Below the pieces are notes generated by a model that was not told where the DNA came from, did no database searches, and saw only the letters and a program-made list of their open reading frames with translations. Of a stretch of DNA of 64,000 nt, positions 14,436 through 24,500 are shown piece by piece. A program made the translations under genes and the position numbers. The stretch comes from Rhodospirillaceae bacterium UBA6219 (GTDB lineage: Bacteria; Pseudomonadota; Alphaproteobacteria; Rhodospirillales; Magnetospirillaceae): positions 1 to 64,000 of the forward strand of contig DISD01000079.1 of NCBI GenBank assembly GCA_002435715.1. The letters are read 5' to 3'. How positions within the stretch are numbered: the first letter of the stretch is position 1; each line of letters begins with the position of its first letter.

Positions 14436-17194
14436 CATCGGGTCTTCGTCCCCAAGGGCTGCAGCCTTTGGCCCGCATGGGCATGTTGCTGGCCAGCTTC
14501 CTGGTGGGGTTCTTGGCGCTGGTCGGGTTGTACCTGCTGTTCGCCCATCTGATCGACGAGGCGGACCGGTTCACCGACAATGAAACGGCACGGCTGAACA
14601 TCGTCGGCGAAATCCTGCAAGACGTGGCCGGCATGGAAGCGGCCGTCTATCGCATGGCGGCGGTACAAAGCACGCTGGGGCTGGAACGGATGCGCGACGA
14701 GGCCAAGGACCGGGTTCTGGCCCTGGGGCATGCCCTGGATGTGCTGGAAACCGGTGGTACGGTGGAAGAAGTGATGGTTTTGGGCCTGGGCGGCCAGCCG
14801 GAATTTTCACGCCAGCACGCCTTCACCCCCGGTGCCGCCGACCACGATTTCCTGCCCGACATCGAGGCCATGCGCGGCCGTCTGTTCGATCTGGACCAAC
14901 GGATCAACAAGATCAACGCCCTGGTTCGTTTGCACATGGGGGGCATGGGCGATGCGGAAGACATTCATCGCCACGAGGAACTGCAATCGCAACTCAGCGA
15001 GTTTTCGGCTCAGGCGGTTCTGCTGCGCAAGCAAAGCGGCCGTTTGTTCCTGCGTGCCGACCAGCGGCTGAAAACGCTGGACCGGCAGATCCTTGACCAA
15101 AAACAGCATTACCTGTTGCTGGGGGCGGCCCTGGCGGTCATCACGGTGCTGGCGGTCCTGGCGCTCGGCGCCATGGTGGCGCGACAAATTCTGAACAGTT
15201 CCAACCAGTTGCAGCGCATGGTGCTGGATCTGGATGGGGCCAGGACCGAGGCCGAAACCGCCAATCAGGCCAAATCCGAGTTTCTGGCCACCATGAGCCA
15301 CGAGATCCGCACGCCGATGAACGGCATCATCGGCATGACTTCGTTGCTGTTGGACACCAAGCTTAATTCGGACCAGCGCCATTTCGCCAATACGGTCCGG
15401 CTGTCGGCGGAAAGCCTGCTGACCATCATCAACGACATCCTGGACTTCTCGAAGATGGAAGCCGGGCGGCTGGAATTCGAGGAAAGTTCGTTCGAGATCG
15501 CCCCCCTGGTCGAGGGCGTGGTGGACATCCTGGGACCGCGCCTGCGCGACAAGGATGTGGACTTGTCCTGCTTCATCCCCCCCGAGGCGGAAGGCGTGTT
15601 CGTGGCCGATGCCGGGCGGATCCGTCAGGTTCTGCTGAATCTGGCCGGCAACGCCGTGAAGTTCACCGATAAGGGCGGTATCGTCTTGGAAGTGGCGGTG
15701 GAAAACGCCCCCGACGACAAGGCTTGGCTGCGGGTGGACGTCACTGACAGCGGCATCGGCATTCCCCCCGCGGCGCAAGCCAAGCTGTTCGGAACCTTCG
15801 TCCAGGCCGAATCCTCGACCGCCCGCCGATATGGTGGTTCGGGGCTGGGTTTGGCCATCTGCAAACGCATCGTCACCTTGATGGGCGGCGAAATCGGGTT
15901 CAGCAGCGCCGAGGGGCAGGGCAGCACCTTCTGGTTCCGGGTGCCGATGGCCCGCTCCACCGTGCCGATCCCCTATATGACCCAGATCCGTCCCCTGCAG
16001 GGGGCGCGTATTCTGGTGATCGATGACAATCCGGTGAACGCGGAAATCTTCCAGCGTCAATTCCAGGCCTGGGGTGCCGATGTGGATTGTGCCGTCGATG
16101 CCCAGTCCGGCTTTGCCGCCCTGAAATCGGCGCAGCCCCCCTTTCAGTTGCTGGTGCTGGACCATCTGATGCCGGGGGTGACCGGTCTGGACATGGCGGC
16201 GTTGCTGCGCGCCGACCCGGACTTCGCCACCTTGCCGATCCTGCTGGCGTCGTCGGCGCATTCCGCCGACATCGATCGTTCGGCGCGACAATTGGGGATC
16301 AACGCCGTGATGATGAAGCCTGCGCGCCAAAGCTCGCTGCTGTCGGTTCTGAAATCCTTGCTGGGTTTGGGGGGAGGCCGTGCCGAACCGGCGGCCCTCA
16401 GCAGCGAAGACGAAGTGCCGCAAGGGCCGGCGCTTCGGGTCCTGGTCGCCGAGGACAATGCGATCAACCAGCAAGTGGCGGTGGGGTTGCTGGCCAAGTT
16501 GGGGCATCGTGCCGATGTCGCCGACAATGGTGCCGAAGCCGTGGAATTGCTGCGCCATGGGGATTACGACCTGATCTTGATGGACATGCAGATGCCGGTG
16601 GTGGACGGCTTGTCCGCCACCCGGACGATCCGAGCCATGACCCCACCCAAGTCGAACGTCGCCATCATCGCCATGACCGCCAATGCCATGGAAAGCGACC
16701 GTCAGGCCTGTTTGGACGCCGGAATGAACGACTTTCTGGCCAAGCCCATCGACCGCCGTCGATTGGCCGCCATCTTGGCGCGCTGGACCGAATGTCTGGT
16801 CGAAGCCCGGGCTTTGCGCGGCTGTCCCGAGTGTGAGGCGGCGGAAGACGGGGGGGCGGCCGAATTGCCCTTGCTGGACCAGGCGGTGGTGGCGGATTTG
16901 TCCGATGCCCTGGGCGAGGAAAGCTATCAACGTTTGTGCCAGTCGTTCCGCGACAGATTGCCGCATTATCGGGGCGACATCGAAACGGCGTTGCAATCCG
17001 GGGGGGACGCGGCGGTGGTCACCGCCGCCCATACCTTGAAAGGGGCCGCGGCCAATTTGGGCTATGTCCGCCTTGCCGATGCCGCATCGCGTTTGGAACA
17101 GGCGGCCAAGTCGGGGAATGGCGGGTTGGACGGACATTTCCAGCGCCTCAGCTTGGCTTTCGACCAAAGTGCGGCGGTTAGCGTTCAGCCTTGA
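14426..17194 (+). CDS. Hybrid sensor histidine kinase (HK–REC–REC–HPt)
   Basis: This is a 922-aa membrane kinase. TM1 (about 20–42) and TM2 (about 230–255) flank a ~185-residue periplasmic helical sensor. HisKA has H292 (MSHEIRTP), and the ATPase has DSGIGIPP and GGSGLGLAICKRI. Two receiver domains follow: D579 (VLDHLMPG) and D720 (LMDMQMPV, with VAEDN and the K of LAKPI). A C-terminal HPt domain has H869 (AAHTLKGAAANLG). It can therefore run an internal His–Asp–His phosphorelay and pass phosphate to a separate regulator not visible nearby. The start is taken as TTG at 14426, behind GGGGGTGAG; a start at 14477 is possible. Confidence 0.92.
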   Translation: MQIASGLRPQGLQPLARMGMLLASFLVGFLALVGLYLLFAHLIDEADRFTDNETARLNIVGEILQDVAGMEAAVYRMAAVQSTLGLERMRDEAKDRVLALGHALDVLETGGTVEEVMVLGLGGQPEFSRQHAFTPGAADHDFLPDIEAMRGRLFDLDQRINKINALVRLHMGGMGDAEDIHRHEELQSQLSEFSAQAVLLRKQSGRLFLRADQRLKTLDRQILDQKQHYLLLGAALAVITVLAVLALGAMVARQILNSSNQLQRMVLDLDGARTEAETANQAKSEFLATMSHEIRTPMNGIIGMTSLLLDTKLNSDQRHFANTVRLSAESLLTIINDILDFSKMEAGRLEFEESSFEIAPLVEGVVDILGPRLRDKDVDLSCFIPPEAEGVFVADAGRIRQVLLNLAGNAVKFTDKGGIVLEVAVENAPDDKAWLRVDVTDSGIGIPPAAQAKLFGTFVQAESSTARRYGGSGLGLAICKRIVTLMGGEIGFSSAEGQGSTFWFRVPMARSTVPIPYMTQIRPLQGARILVIDDNPVNAEIFQRQFQAWGADVDCAVDAQSGFAALKSAQPPFQLLVLDHLMPGVTGLDMAALLRADPDFATLPILLASSAHSADIDRSARQLGINAVMMKPARQSSLLSVLKSLLGLGGGRAEPAALSSEDEVPQGPALRVLVAEDNAINQQVAVGLLAKLGHRADVADNGAEAVELLRHGDYDLILMDMQMPVVDGLSATRTIRAMTPPKSNVAIIAMTANAMESDRQACLDAGMNDFLAKPIDRRRLAAILARWTECLVEARALRGCPECEAAEDGGAAELPLLDQAVVADLSDALGEESYQRLCQSFRDRLPHYRGDIETALQSGGDAAVVTAAHTLKGAAANLGYVRLADAASRLEQAAKSGNGGLDGHFQRLSLAFDQSAAVSVQP

Positions 17195-18050
17195 TCACGG
17201 TCCGGGCGTTGCTGCCGAAATGGCGGGAGAACGCGCGTGACAGCGCCGCCGGACTGGCGTAACCGACATCGCGCGCCACCCGCTTGATGGAATCTCCGCG
17301 TTCCAGGGCGGTGCGCGCCAGGGCCATGCGCCAAGCGGACAGATATTGTCCCGGGGGCAGCCCCACCACCTGATGGAAGGTGTCGGCAAACACGCTGCGT
17401 GACAGCCCGGCGGTTTCGGCCAGGCTTTCCAGTGTCCAGGCGGTGCCGGGGTGGTCGTGCATGGCGGTCAGGGCCACGGCCAATTGCGGATGGGCCAAAC
17501 CGGCCAGCAAGCCGATGCCTTGGGCGTCTTCCATGGATTGGCGCAAGATCAGCACCAAAGCCGCTTCCGCCAGACGGTCCATCACCACCTGATGGCCGCA
17601 ATGGGCTTGTTGCGCCTCGTCCAGCAAGATATCCAGCACCGCTTTCAATTGCGGACCATGGGAATCGTTTTGCAGGTCCAGGCTTTGGATGGCAGGCAGG
17701 GCCTGGGCCAGGGGATTGGCGATGCCGCCCAGATCGATCCGGGCCGAGGCCAGGTCGCAGGGGCCGTCCACCGGGGTGATGGCGTGGCTTTCCGCCTGGG
17801 GCAGCAAGATGGCCGCCGGGGACGTGACGGTCTTTGACATTCCAGCGACTTCGACCAGGACCTGCCCCGATCGCAGAACATGCAGATGGGCGCAGGGGTC
17901 GAAATCCAGTTTTTCGGGCAGGGGGGCGACCCGGAACACCCGCGCCACCATGCGCAAGCGCCCCAAAATGCCGGCCAAGCGGTCGACCGACAGGGTCGCA
18001 CATCGGTCTTCGGCGGTTTCTGTGGACGATATGCAATCTTTATCGGACAT
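17178..18050 (-). CDS. AraC-family transcriptional regulator with cupin-type sensor domain
   Basis: This 290-aa protein has an N-terminal effector domain of the cupin AraC-binding type (about 20–180) and a C-terminal double helix-turn-helix (about 190–290: WTLESLAETAGLSRSVFADTFHQVVG and SIKRVARDVGYASPAALSRAFSRHFG). The ATG at 18050 is chosen because it follows AGGCAAC. The gene is divergent from a carboxymuconolactone-decarboxylase-family gene across a 70-base gap, a common regulator–target pairing for AraC proteins of this subtype. Its effector is unknown. Its 3' end overlaps that of the hybrid kinase (17178–17194), convergently. Confidence 0.88.
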   Translation of the reverse strand: MSDKDCISSTETAEDRCATLSVDRLAGILGRLRMVARVFRVAPLPEKLDFDPCAHLHVLRSGQVLVEVAGMSKTVTSPAAILLPQAESHAITPVDGPCDLASARIDLGGIANPLAQALPAIQSLDLQNDSHGPQLKAVLDILLDEAQQAHCGHQVVMDRLAEAALVLILRQSMEDAQGIGLLAGLAHPQLAVALTAMHDHPGTAWTLESLAETAGLSRSVFADTFHQVVGLPPGQYLSAWRMALARTALERGDSIKRVARDVGYASPAALSRAFSRHFGSNARTVIKAER

Positions 18051-18120
18051 AATGTTGCCTATAGTATGACAGTCTTTGGGCCATCGCAAGTTCCCCAGTC
18101 ATCACACAGGAGAGTAACAG

Positions 18121-18657
18121 ATGGCCAACCTTCCCCTGATCGATCCGGACAACGCCTCGACTGCCGCCAAGTCCGTGCTTGAAACCGTCAAGCGGAGCTT
18201 TGGCGGTGTGCCCAACATCTTTCGCGCCATGGCCAATTCGCCGACAAGCCTGGAAGCTTATCTGAGCTTTGCCGGAAATTTGGGCAAGGGCGGGCTGGAC
18301 CGCAAGCTCAGGGAACATATCGCCCTGGCGGTGGCCGGCATCAACGCCTGCACTTATTGCGCTTCCGCCCACGCCGCCATCGGCAAGTCATTGGGCATCG
18401 GTGATGCCGAGGCCAAGGACAACCTGCTGGGTAAAAGCGCCGATGCCAAGGTGGCCGCCGCTTTGGTGTTCGCCCGCGCCCTGGTGACCAAGCGGGGCCG
18501 GTTGGGGGAATCGGACTTCGCCGCCATCCGTGCCGCCGGCTATGACAATGCCGACATTGTCGAGATCATCGGCCACGTGTCGCTGAACATCTTCACCAAT
18601 TACTTCAACCTGGCCGCCGGCACCGAGGTGGACTTCCCCAAGGTGGAGTTGACTTAG
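18121..18657 (+). CDS. Carboxymuconolactone decarboxylase / AhpD-family peroxidase-like protein
   Basis: This 178-aa helical protein has the CMD/AhpD redox signature: C77-T-Y-C80 with H84 (CTYCASAH) and an upstream glutamate (REHIALAV). Members with the CxxC..H set act as alkylhydroperoxidases or reductant-coupled antioxidants rather than decarboxylases. It resembles the YciW/uncharacterised peroxidase-related group; the substrate is unknown. CAGGAGAG precedes the ATG. It is likely regulated by the divergent AraC protein, and its transcript ends at the large palindrome that follows. Confidence 0.85.
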   Translation: MANLPLIDPDNASTAAKSVLETVKRSFGGVPNIFRAMANSPTSLEAYLSFAGNLGKGGLDRKLREHIALAVAGINACTYCASAHAAIGKSLGIGDAEAKDNLLGKSADAKVAAALVFARALVTKRGRLGESDFAAIRAAGYDNADIVEIIGHVSLNIFTNYFNLAAGTEVDFPKVELT

Positions 18658-18691
18658 CTGAGCCGCCCGTTCCGGGCGCGCCACAGGCATA

Positions 18692-18735
18692 ACAGCCGTC
18701 ACCCCTGTCCCCCTAGGGACAGGGGTGACGGCTGT
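18692..18735. terminator. Bidirectional hairpin between convergent genes
   Basis: ACAGCCGTCACCCCTGTCCC (18692–18711) and its exact reverse complement (18716–18735) form a perfect 20-bp stem with a 4-base loop. The arm 18716–18735 also encodes the last residues (DSRHPCP) of the minus-strand secreted protein, whose stop begins in the loop. There is no long U-tract. Confidence 0.65.
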
Positions 18736-19285
18736 CGCGGGTGTCGCACAGGCCGACGCTATGGGCGAAGATACTCCAGCGTTGCAACATGCCGGGCGGA
18801 AAGGCCGGCTCACCGCCTTGCGGGATGGCGGGGCCGCGCCACTGCCGCTGCACCACGTAAAGGGCGTCCTTGCCCTGAATGGCGGTGGCCAGCACGAAAC
18901 CGCCCATGCCGGAATTCCTGCCGGCCGAACAGGCCACCGGCACGCTGGCCGAGGGATAGCCGTTGATGGGCTTTTCGGTCACCGGGCCGGGCCCGGCGGC
19001 GACGCAGGCGTCGCGGGTGTATTGGATGATGCTTTCGGCGAACTGGCGGGCCGATTGCGATGATTTCGGGTAAATCTGCACGGTGACGATTTCGGTCCAG
19101 TTCTTTTCGTCCTGGCCCGGCGGGTACAATCTTGTCACCACCATCTTTTCACTGTGGCTTAATTGCACCGGCTGCCAATCGGTCGGCGGTACCAGAAGCA
19201 GCCTTTCGCCGGGCGCCGAAGCATCGGCGGCCAGGGCATTGCTGGCCAAGCCCAGGGTCAGGGCGGCGGCAAGGGCAAGGCGCAT
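18713..19285 (-). CDS. Secreted protein of unknown function
   Basis: This 190-aa protein has a strong signal peptide (MRLALAAALTLGLASNALAAD). The ATG at 19285 is preferred because GAAGGATG lies 8 bases upstream; an ATG at 19294 would be too close to it. The mature domain has a single-domain alpha/beta look (WTEIVTVQIYPKSSQSARQFAESI, then FVLATAIQGKDALYVVQRQWRG) and a few cysteines (DACVAAG, PVACSAG, GLCDTRD) that could form disulfides in the periplasm. I do not recognise a named family. It lies 12 bases downstream of mutY and is probably co-transcribed. Its C-terminus is encoded within a terminator stem. Confidence 0.72.
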   Translation of the reverse strand: MRLALAAALTLGLASNALAADASAPGERLLLVPPTDWQPVQLSHSEKMVVTRLYPPGQDEKNWTEIVTVQIYPKSSQSARQFAESIIQYTRDACVAAGPGPVTEKPINGYPSASVPVACSAGRNSGMGGFVLATAIQGKDALYVVQRQWRGPAIPQGGEPAFPPGMLQRWSIFAHSVGLCDTRDSRHPCP

Positions 19286-19297
19286 GATTGTCATCCT

Positions 19298-20359
19298 TCA
19301 ATAGGCCTTGGCCAGGGCGTGGCGGATCACCTTGCCCATGACCGACGGCAGGGCGTGGTCGCCCAATTGGTCCAGCGGAACCCACAATCCGTGGGCAATG
19401 GCGGCGCCGGCGGTCTTGGCCGCCACCAGCTTAAGCTCCAGGTGAAAATGGGTGAAAGTGTGGCGGACCAAGCCGGGCAGGGGGCGCCATTGGCCGGGCA
19501 GCGGTTGTTGGGCCACCAATTCGGCCCCGTCCCACGGGCTTTCCCGCCAGGGTGTCGAGGGGATTTCCATCATGCCGCCCAGCAGACCCTGCGGCGGCCG
19601 GCGACGGATCAGCACGGCGCCATCCTTGCGGGTGGCCCAAAACGCGGTGCCGTGGCGGGTGGGGCGTTCCGGCTTGGCCAGCTTGGCCGGCAGCGTGGCG
19701 GCGATGCCTTGGCGGTTGCCTTCACAGGCGTTCAGCCACGGGCACAGGACACAGGCCGGATTGCGCGGCGTGCAGATGGTGGCACCCAGATCCATCACCG
19801 CCTGGGCATAATCGCCGGGGCGGAAATCCGGGGTCAGTTGACCGGCCAAGGCTTTCAGATGGGGCTTGACGCCGGGCAGCGGGTCGGGAACCGCGAACAG
19901 CCGGGCGATGACCCGTTCCACATTGCCGTCCATGACCACGGCGCGCTTGCCAAAGGCGATGGCGGTGATGGCGGCGGCGGTGTAATCGCCGATCCCCGGC
20001 AGCTTGCGCAAGCTTTCCTCGTCGTCGGGAAAACGCCCGTCGCGCCAACTGGCCACCACCTTGGCGCAGGCATGCAGGTTGCGGGCGCGGGCGTAATAGC
20101 CCAAGCCGGCCCAGGCATGCATCACCTCGTCCTCGGCCGCCGCCGCCAGATCGGTGACTTTCGGCCAACGTTCGACGAATTTGCGGAAATAAGGGGCCAC
20201 TGCCACCACCGTGGTCTGCTGCAGCATCACTTCCGACAGCCAGACATGGTAGGGATCGGCCACTTCGCCGTATTTCTTGCGCCACGGCAGGTCACGCCCG
20301 GCACGGTCGTACCAGGCAAGCAGGGATTGGGCCAGGGCGGAAGGTTCCAGGACGGGCAT
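19298..20359 (-). CDS. mutY: A/G-specific adenine glycosylase MutY
   Basis: This 353-aa base-excision repair enzyme removes adenine mispaired with 8-oxoguanine. The catalytic E43 lies in SEVMLQQT, the helix-hairpin-helix is LPGIGDYTA (120–128), the catalytic D144 is in VMDGNVERV, and four Fe–S cysteines are visible (C196, C203, C206, C212). The C-terminal NUDIX-like domain that recognises 8-oxoG spans about 230–345, with RHTFTHFHLEL. It is transcribed divergently from a DUF721 gene 35 bases away, the standard alphaproteobacterial arrangement next to dsbA and smc. Confidence 0.96.
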   Translation of the reverse strand: MPVLEPSALAQSLLAWYDRAGRDLPWRKKYGEVADPYHVWLSEVMLQQTTVVAVAPYFRKFVERWPKVTDLAAAAEDEVMHAWAGLGYYARARNLHACAKVVASWRDGRFPDDEESLRKLPGIGDYTAAAITAIAFGKRAVVMDGNVERVIARLFAVPDPLPGVKPHLKALAGQLTPDFRPGDYAQAVMDLGATICTPRNPACVLCPWLNACEGNRQGIAATLPAKLAKPERPTRHGTAFWATRKDGAVLIRRRPPQGLLGGMMEIPSTPWRESPWDGAELVAQQPLPGQWRPLPGLVRHTFTHFHLELKLVAAKTAGAAIAHGLWVPLDQLGDHALPSVMGKVIRHALAKAY

Positions 20360-20394
20360 GGCGCAACCTTATCCCTTGCCTTATCCTTGTGTCC

Positions 20395-20886
20395 ATGAGC
20401 GGCGACAAACAAGACCAAAGACGATACGGCATGGTGGCGGTGGGGGTTCCGGTGGGAATGCTGACCAAGCCCATCTTCGGCCGCCAAGGCTTCGCCGGCG
20501 GTGCGATGATCGTCGACTGGCCGGCCATCGTCGGCGCGGCGGTGGCGTCCTATACCCTGCCCATCAAGGTCCGCTTCCCCAAGGGCGAACGCAGTGGCGG
20601 CACTTTGGAGATCAAGGTGGCCAATTCCGCCTTCGCCACCGAATTGCAGCATCTGGAACCGCTGATCCTGGATCGCATCAACGGCTATTTCGGCTGGGCG
20701 GCGGTAGCCCGGCTGAAATTGCGTCATGGTCCGTTGCCAAGGCGGAGCCAGCCGGGAACCAAGACGGCACCGGCCCTGGCGCCCCAGGCGGAAGCCCGCC
20801 TGACCCAAGCCTTGGACAAAGTCGACGATCCCGAATTGAGGGCGGTGCTGGAACGCCTGGGTCGCCACATCGCCGCCAAGCCTTGA
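20395..20886 (+). CDS. DUF721 (DciA-like) protein
   Basis: This 163-aa protein has the DUF721 core: DWPAIVGAAVASYTLPIKVRFPKGERSGGTLEIKVANSAFATELQHLEPLILDRINGYFG, at about residues 40–105. The domain is KH-like and is shared with DciA, the bacterial helicase-loading partner. The basic C-terminal tail is not conserved. The start ATG 20395 is chosen over an in-frame GTG two codons upstream. Its place between mutY and dsbA is conserved in alphaproteobacteria. A role at the replicative helicase is possible but not demonstrated. Confidence 0.8.
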   Translation: MSGDKQDQRRYGMVAVGVPVGMLTKPIFGRQGFAGGAMIVDWPAIVGAAVASYTLPIKVRFPKGERSGGTLEIKVANSAFATELQHLEPLILDRINGYFGWAAVARLKLRHGPLPRRSQPGTKTAPALAPQAEARLTQALDKVDDPELRAVLERLGRHIAAKP

Positions 20887-20940
20887 ACCCGCCCCAATCG
20901 GCGCCTAATATCCGCCCAGGTTTGCGAAGGAGTGAAGCCC

Positions 20941-21543
20941 GTGAAGGTTGCCGCTTGGCTGTGCGCCGCTTTTGTGTCCCTGTCCGCCATGGCCGCCCAG
21001 GCCGCCGACAAGGCCGATACCTTTCCCATCGACCAGGTCCTGGGCAAGGCGGACGCACCGATCACCATCATTGAATACGCTTCCACCACCTGCGGCCATT
21101 GCGCCAATTTCCATAAAACCACTTTGCCCGAGGTGAAGAAGAACTGGATCGAGACCGGCAAGGCCAAGCTGATCTATCGTGACTTCCCCACCGGTCCCGC
21201 CGGTCTGTCCATCGGCGCCTCGATGATCGCCCATTGCGCCGGGCCGGAACGCTATTTCGGTGTGTTGGGTCTGATCATGGAAAACCAGGACAAGTGGCTG
21301 GGGTCCAAGGATCCTTTGGATACCTTGAAGAAGACCGTGCGGCTGGCCGGCCTGACCGGTGCCGACGTCGATGCCTGTCTGCAGCGCCAGGATCTGTTTG
21401 AAGGCATCCAAAAGCGCGCCGAGCATGGCAACGAAGTGTTCAAGGTGGATTCCACGCCCTCGTTCCTGATTAACGGCAAGCTGGTGGTCGGGGCATTGGC
21501 TTATGACGAATTCAACAAGGTGCTGACCGAAGCCGCCAAGTAA
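20941..21543 (+). CDS. DsbA-family thiol:disulfide oxidoreductase, exported
   Basis: This 200-aa protein has a signal peptide (VKVAAWLCAAFVSLSAMAAQAA) and a thioredoxin fold with active site C51-G-H-C54 in YASTTCGHCANFHKTT. The cis-proline region is VDSTPSFLINGK. The helical insert between the halves is of normal DsbA size. It probably introduces or shuffles disulfides in periplasmic proteins. The start is GTG at 20941, with GAAGGAG ten bases upstream; an in-frame GTG at 20932 sits on the ribosome site itself. It precedes smc as in other alphaproteobacteria. Confidence 0.9.
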   Translation: MKVAAWLCAAFVSLSAMAAQAADKADTFPIDQVLGKADAPITIIEYASTTCGHCANFHKTTLPEVKKNWIETGKAKLIYRDFPTGPAGLSIGASMIAHCAGPERYFGVLGLIMENQDKWLGSKDPLDTLKKTVRLAGLTGADVDACLQRQDLFEGIQKRAEHGNEVFKVDSTPSFLINGKLVVGALAYDEFNKVLTEAAK

Positions 21544-21574
21544 GGCGGCCCAGGTCCGTGGGGGACGAGCCGGG

Positions 21575-24500
21575 TTGATTCAATTCACCAAGCTGCGGCT
21601 GTCGGGGTTCAAGTCGTTCGTCGACGCCACCGAATTGTTGATCGAACCCGGCATGACCGGGGTGGTCGGCCCCAACGGCTGCGGTAAGTCCAATCTGATC
21701 GAGGCGTTGCGCTGGGTGATGGGGGAAACCTCGGCCCGGCAGATGCGCGGCGGCGAGATGGATGACGTCATCTTCGGCGGCACCTCGGGGCGCCCCGCCC
21801 GTAACATCGCCGAAGTGCTGGTGGCCTTGGACAATTCGGCGCGCACCGCGCCGCCGCAATTCGACATCGACGATTTGGAAGTGACCCGGCGCATCGAACG
21901 CGGCCAGGGCTCGGCCTATCGCATCAATTCCCGCGAAACCCGGGCGCGCGACGTGCAATTGCTGTTCGCCGACGCCTCGACCGGGGCACGGTCCTCGGGG
22001 TTGGTCAGCCAGGGCCGGGTCGGCGCCCTGATCAACGCCAAGCCGGCGGAACGGCGGGGCTTGCTGGAAGAAGCCGCCGGCATTTCCGGGCTTTATTCCC
22101 GTCGCCACGAGGCCGAGTTGCGCCTCAAGAACGCCGAAGCCAATCTGGCCCGCCTGGATGACGTGCTGGCCACCTTGGACGAACAACTGAAGGGCTTGCA
22201 GCGTCAGGCCCGTCAGGCCCAGCGTTATCGGACCCTGTCGGAACAGATCCGGTCCATCGAAGCCCAGGTGTTGTACCTGTCGTGGCTGGAAGCCCTGGCG
22301 ATGATCGATTCCGCCCGCCTGGGCTTGAAGGAAGCCGATCTCAGGGTCGAGGAAGCCACCGAACTGGCCGCCGTCGCCGCCACCGCCCAGGCCGAGGCCG
22401 CCGCTGGTCTGCCGGAACTGCGCCGTCAGCATGGCGAGATCGAGGCCAATTGGCAGCGCCTGATCATCGAGCGCGAGCAATTGGACGGCGAGGAAGGCCG
22501 GCTGGCCGAAACCCGCCGCGACCTGGAATCCCGCCTGTCCCAGGCCGGCGCCGATCTGGCCCGCGAACATGCCCGTGCCGAGGATGCGCAAGGGGCGGTG
22601 GACCGGTTGGCGAGCGAACAGGAAATGCTGGCCGAGGCGGCGCTGGGCGAGGAAGACGGTCGCGCCGAGGCCGAAGCCGCCATGGAGGCCGCGGTCCAGG
22701 CGGTGGCGGAATCGGAAAAGGAATTGTCCAAGCTGATGGACGAGGTGGCGGCCGCCGATGCCGAACGCGCCACCGCGTTGCGCCGCCTGCAGGATGCCGA
22801 AACCCGCCGCGACCGTTTGCGTGAACGGGTGGCGCAAATCCAGGCCCAGCTGAGCCAGGCGGAACAAGAAGGGGTGGACCGTTCCGCCCTGACCGCCGCC
22901 GAGATGGATTTGGAATCGGCGCTGGAATATCTGGAAGAAAGCCGGGCCGAGGCCGAGGATTGGGACAAGCGCCGGGTCCAGGCCCAGGCCGCCCGTGATT
23001 CCGCCCGCGACGCGTTGCAGGCCGCCAACGCGGAACGTGGAAAGTTGAAGGCGGAAGCGGATGCGCTGAACAACGTTTTGGCACAAAGTGCCGGCGGCGA
23101 TTATGCCCCGGTGCTGGATCAGATTTCGGCGGCTTCGGGCTTCGAGCCGGCCTTGGCAGCGGCTTTGGGCGAGGATTTGAACGCATCCTTGGATCAGGCC
23201 GCCCCCTTGCATTGGACCCCCTTGGGTGGTCTGGACCATCCGCCGGCCTTGCCCGCCGGCATCGACCCCTTGGCCCGCCACGTCACCGCGCCCGCCGCCT
23301 TGGCCCGGGCGTTGGCGCAGGTGGGCATCGTCGCCGATGCCGTCGCCGGTGAAAGCTTGCGGGGGCAATTGGTCGCCGGTCAGGTGCTGGTCACTCGCGA
23401 CGGCGACGTGTTCCGCTGGGACGGTTTCACCGCGCGGGCCGGGGCGCCCAGCGCCATGGCGGTGCGTCTGGCCCAGCGCAACCGTTTGCGCGAGTTGGAA
23501 GCGCGGCTGGAAGATGCCGAATTGGGCGTCGAGGAAGCCGAATCCAAGGCCCAGGAAGCGGCCGAGGCGGTGGAAGAGGCGGCTTTGAACGAACGCGCCG
23601 CCAAGGACGCGGTGCGCCGGGCCGAAACCGAAACCGTCAAGGCCCGTGACGACCATTCGAAGCTGGCGCAACGCTTCGCCGCCTATGAATCGCGTATCAA
23701 CGCCCTGGCCGAACAGGCCGAGGCGGCGGCGGGCGATTTCGAGGAAGCCGAGGGCGAGTTGTTGATGGCCCGTGAAACCGTCGCCGCCTTCCCCCAGGCC
23801 GACGAGGGCAAGGACCGGGTCAATTCCCTGCGCGCCGATCTGGCCGAACGACGGTCGGCCCTGGTCGAGGCCCGTTCGGGCCTGGACCGCATCATCCGCG
23901 AAGTGGGGGAACGCAAACGCCGTCTGGATGCCATCGCCGGCGACATGGAACAATGGCGCCGCCGCGCCGACCAAGCCCGCGCCCATGTGGAAGAACTGGC
24001 CGAGCGGCGTGAAACCATCATGATGGAGATCGAGCGTCTGGCCTCCATGCCCGACAGCTTCGCCCGCCGCCGCAGTGAATTGCTGGACCGCCTGGAAGCC
24101 GCTGAAGCCGCCCGCAAGCAATCAGCGGATTCTTTGGCCCGGGCCGAAGCCGCCCAGGCGGAAACCGACCGCGCCGTGCGCGCCGCCGAGGCGGCTTTGG
24201 CCAATGCCCGTGAAGACCGAATCCGGCGCGAGGCGGCGGTGGCCGCCGCCGACCAGCAATGCCGTACCGTCGCCGGACGCATTTCCGAACGTCTGGACAT
24301 GACGCCGGAACAATTGCGCGAAATCGCCGGGCTGATGGACGAGGAACGACCCGATCATCAGGAATTGCAGTCCAAGCTGGACCGCCTGATGCGTGAACGC
24401 GACAACATGGGGCCGGTCAACCTGCGCGCTGAGCAGGAAGTGACCGAGCTTGAGGACCGCATGGGCGCCATGCGGGCCGAGGCCGACGATCTGGTAGCCG

